Assembly (NCBI GenBank): GCA_023484365.1
Contig: JAMDBA010000056.1
Span: 1 to 13,366, forward strand
Source: Patescibacteria group bacterium
GTDB lineage: Bacteria; Patescibacteria; Paceibacteria; UBA6257; 2-01-FULL-56-20
DNA: 13,366 nucleotides
Direction of reading: 5' to 3'
Numbering within the stretch: position 1 is the first letter of the stretch; each line of letters begins with the position of its first letter. The position numbers and the translations under genes were made by a program. Positions 13,121 to 13,366 of this stretch are shown piece by piece. Below the pieces are notes generated by a model. That model worked only from the letters and a program-made list of their open reading frames with translations. It had not been told where the DNA came from and did no database searches.

Positions 13121-13366
13121 ATGGATGATAGTAGTAAAAAATACGGACTGACAGAAATTATCCTTTTGGGAATAGTTGCCGGCATAATGGATATAGGGGC
13201 TATAGCCGCAGATTTACTTGATTTTGTCCCCGTTGTAGGTTGGGTGATTTCTATTCCTGTATATATTTTTAACTATACGGCCATTCTGTTAATTTATTTA
13301 TTTTTTTTCCTTAAGGGTTCTTATGGAACCGCCAGCACCGCGGCATTAATAACTGGATTTGGAATT
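13121..13366 (+). CDS. membrane protein following VirB4, cut by the window edge
   Basis: ATG 13121 starts one base after the VirB4 stop codon and the frame stays open to the last base, giving 82 residues with the C-terminus missing. After the polar start MDDSSKKYGLTE come hydrophobic stretches at about 13-31 and 36-65, interrupted by ADLLDFVPVVGW; a third begins near residue 70. It therefore looks like a small polytopic membrane protein. I do not recognise a family. The position, immediately after VirB4 and in the same direction, suggests a component of the same machinery. Confidence 0.75.
   Translation, partial: MDDSSKKYGLTEIILLGIVAGIMDIGAIAADLLDFVPVVGWVISIPVYIFNYTAILLIYLFFFLKGSYGTASTAALITGFGI

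Overview
The window looks like a chromosomal piece of a Candidate Phyla Radiation bacterium (Patescibacteria, most like Parcubacteria). The evidence is the gene content: a minimal housekeeping gene (rsmA) sits beside a compact type IV secretion-like locus of the kind seen across Parcubacteria. That locus holds a small secreted GTPFGGRI protein, a giant N-anchored secreted protein with a WINSG motif, a VirB6/TrbL-like membrane protein, a Pro/Ala-rich protein, a PrgI-family protein and a split VirB4. The DNA is AT-rich. Shine-Dalgarno sequences are nearly absent. TGA is used as a normal stop, so this is not the recoded code of Gracilibacteria/Absconditabacteria. The lineage call is inference from family recognition, not from a marker tree.

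Layout: 1-138 is intergenic with two short perfect hairpins. 139-846 (-) is an uncharacterised SCEGH-motif protein. 847-965 is a divergent promoter region. 966-1808 (+) is rsmA, interrupted by two tracts of 7-bp repeats. 1801-2148 (-) is a small secreted protein that overlaps rsmA tail to tail. 2149-2193 is an almost pure A/T divergent promoter. From 2194 to the right edge everything is on the + strand and looks like one transport operon: giant surface protein (2194-6051), VirB6/TrbL-like channel protein (6055-8214), Pro/Ala-rich protein (8228-9301), PrgI/VirB3-like protein (9734-10228), VirB4 N-terminal part (10727-11413), VirB4 ATPase (11413-13119), and a membrane protein cut by the window edge (13121-13366).

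Most junctions in that operon are between a 1-nt overlap and 13 nt. The exceptions are the two gaps on either side of the PrgI gene, about 430 and 500 nt. Each gap is filled by one four-helix-bundle (S23, 23S rRNA intervening-sequence protein) gene, and each of these genes is bracketed by inverted tracts of a degenerate 7-bp repeat whose shared form is NAATNNN. The same 7-bp periodic pattern occurs inside rsmA in two places, where it is translated into IRNPQ-type peptides. I read the two S23 units as insertion cassettes resembling rRNA intervening sequences, but placed in a protein-coding operon. This is the most interesting signal in the window.

Functionally, VirB4 would power assembly or transport, PrgI and the VirB6/TrbL-like protein would form the membrane part, and the giant protein and small secreted protein would be exported or surface components. 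No relaxase, VirD4 coupling protein or pilin is visible here, so the system's substrate (DNA, protein or pilus subunits) cannot be decided from this window.
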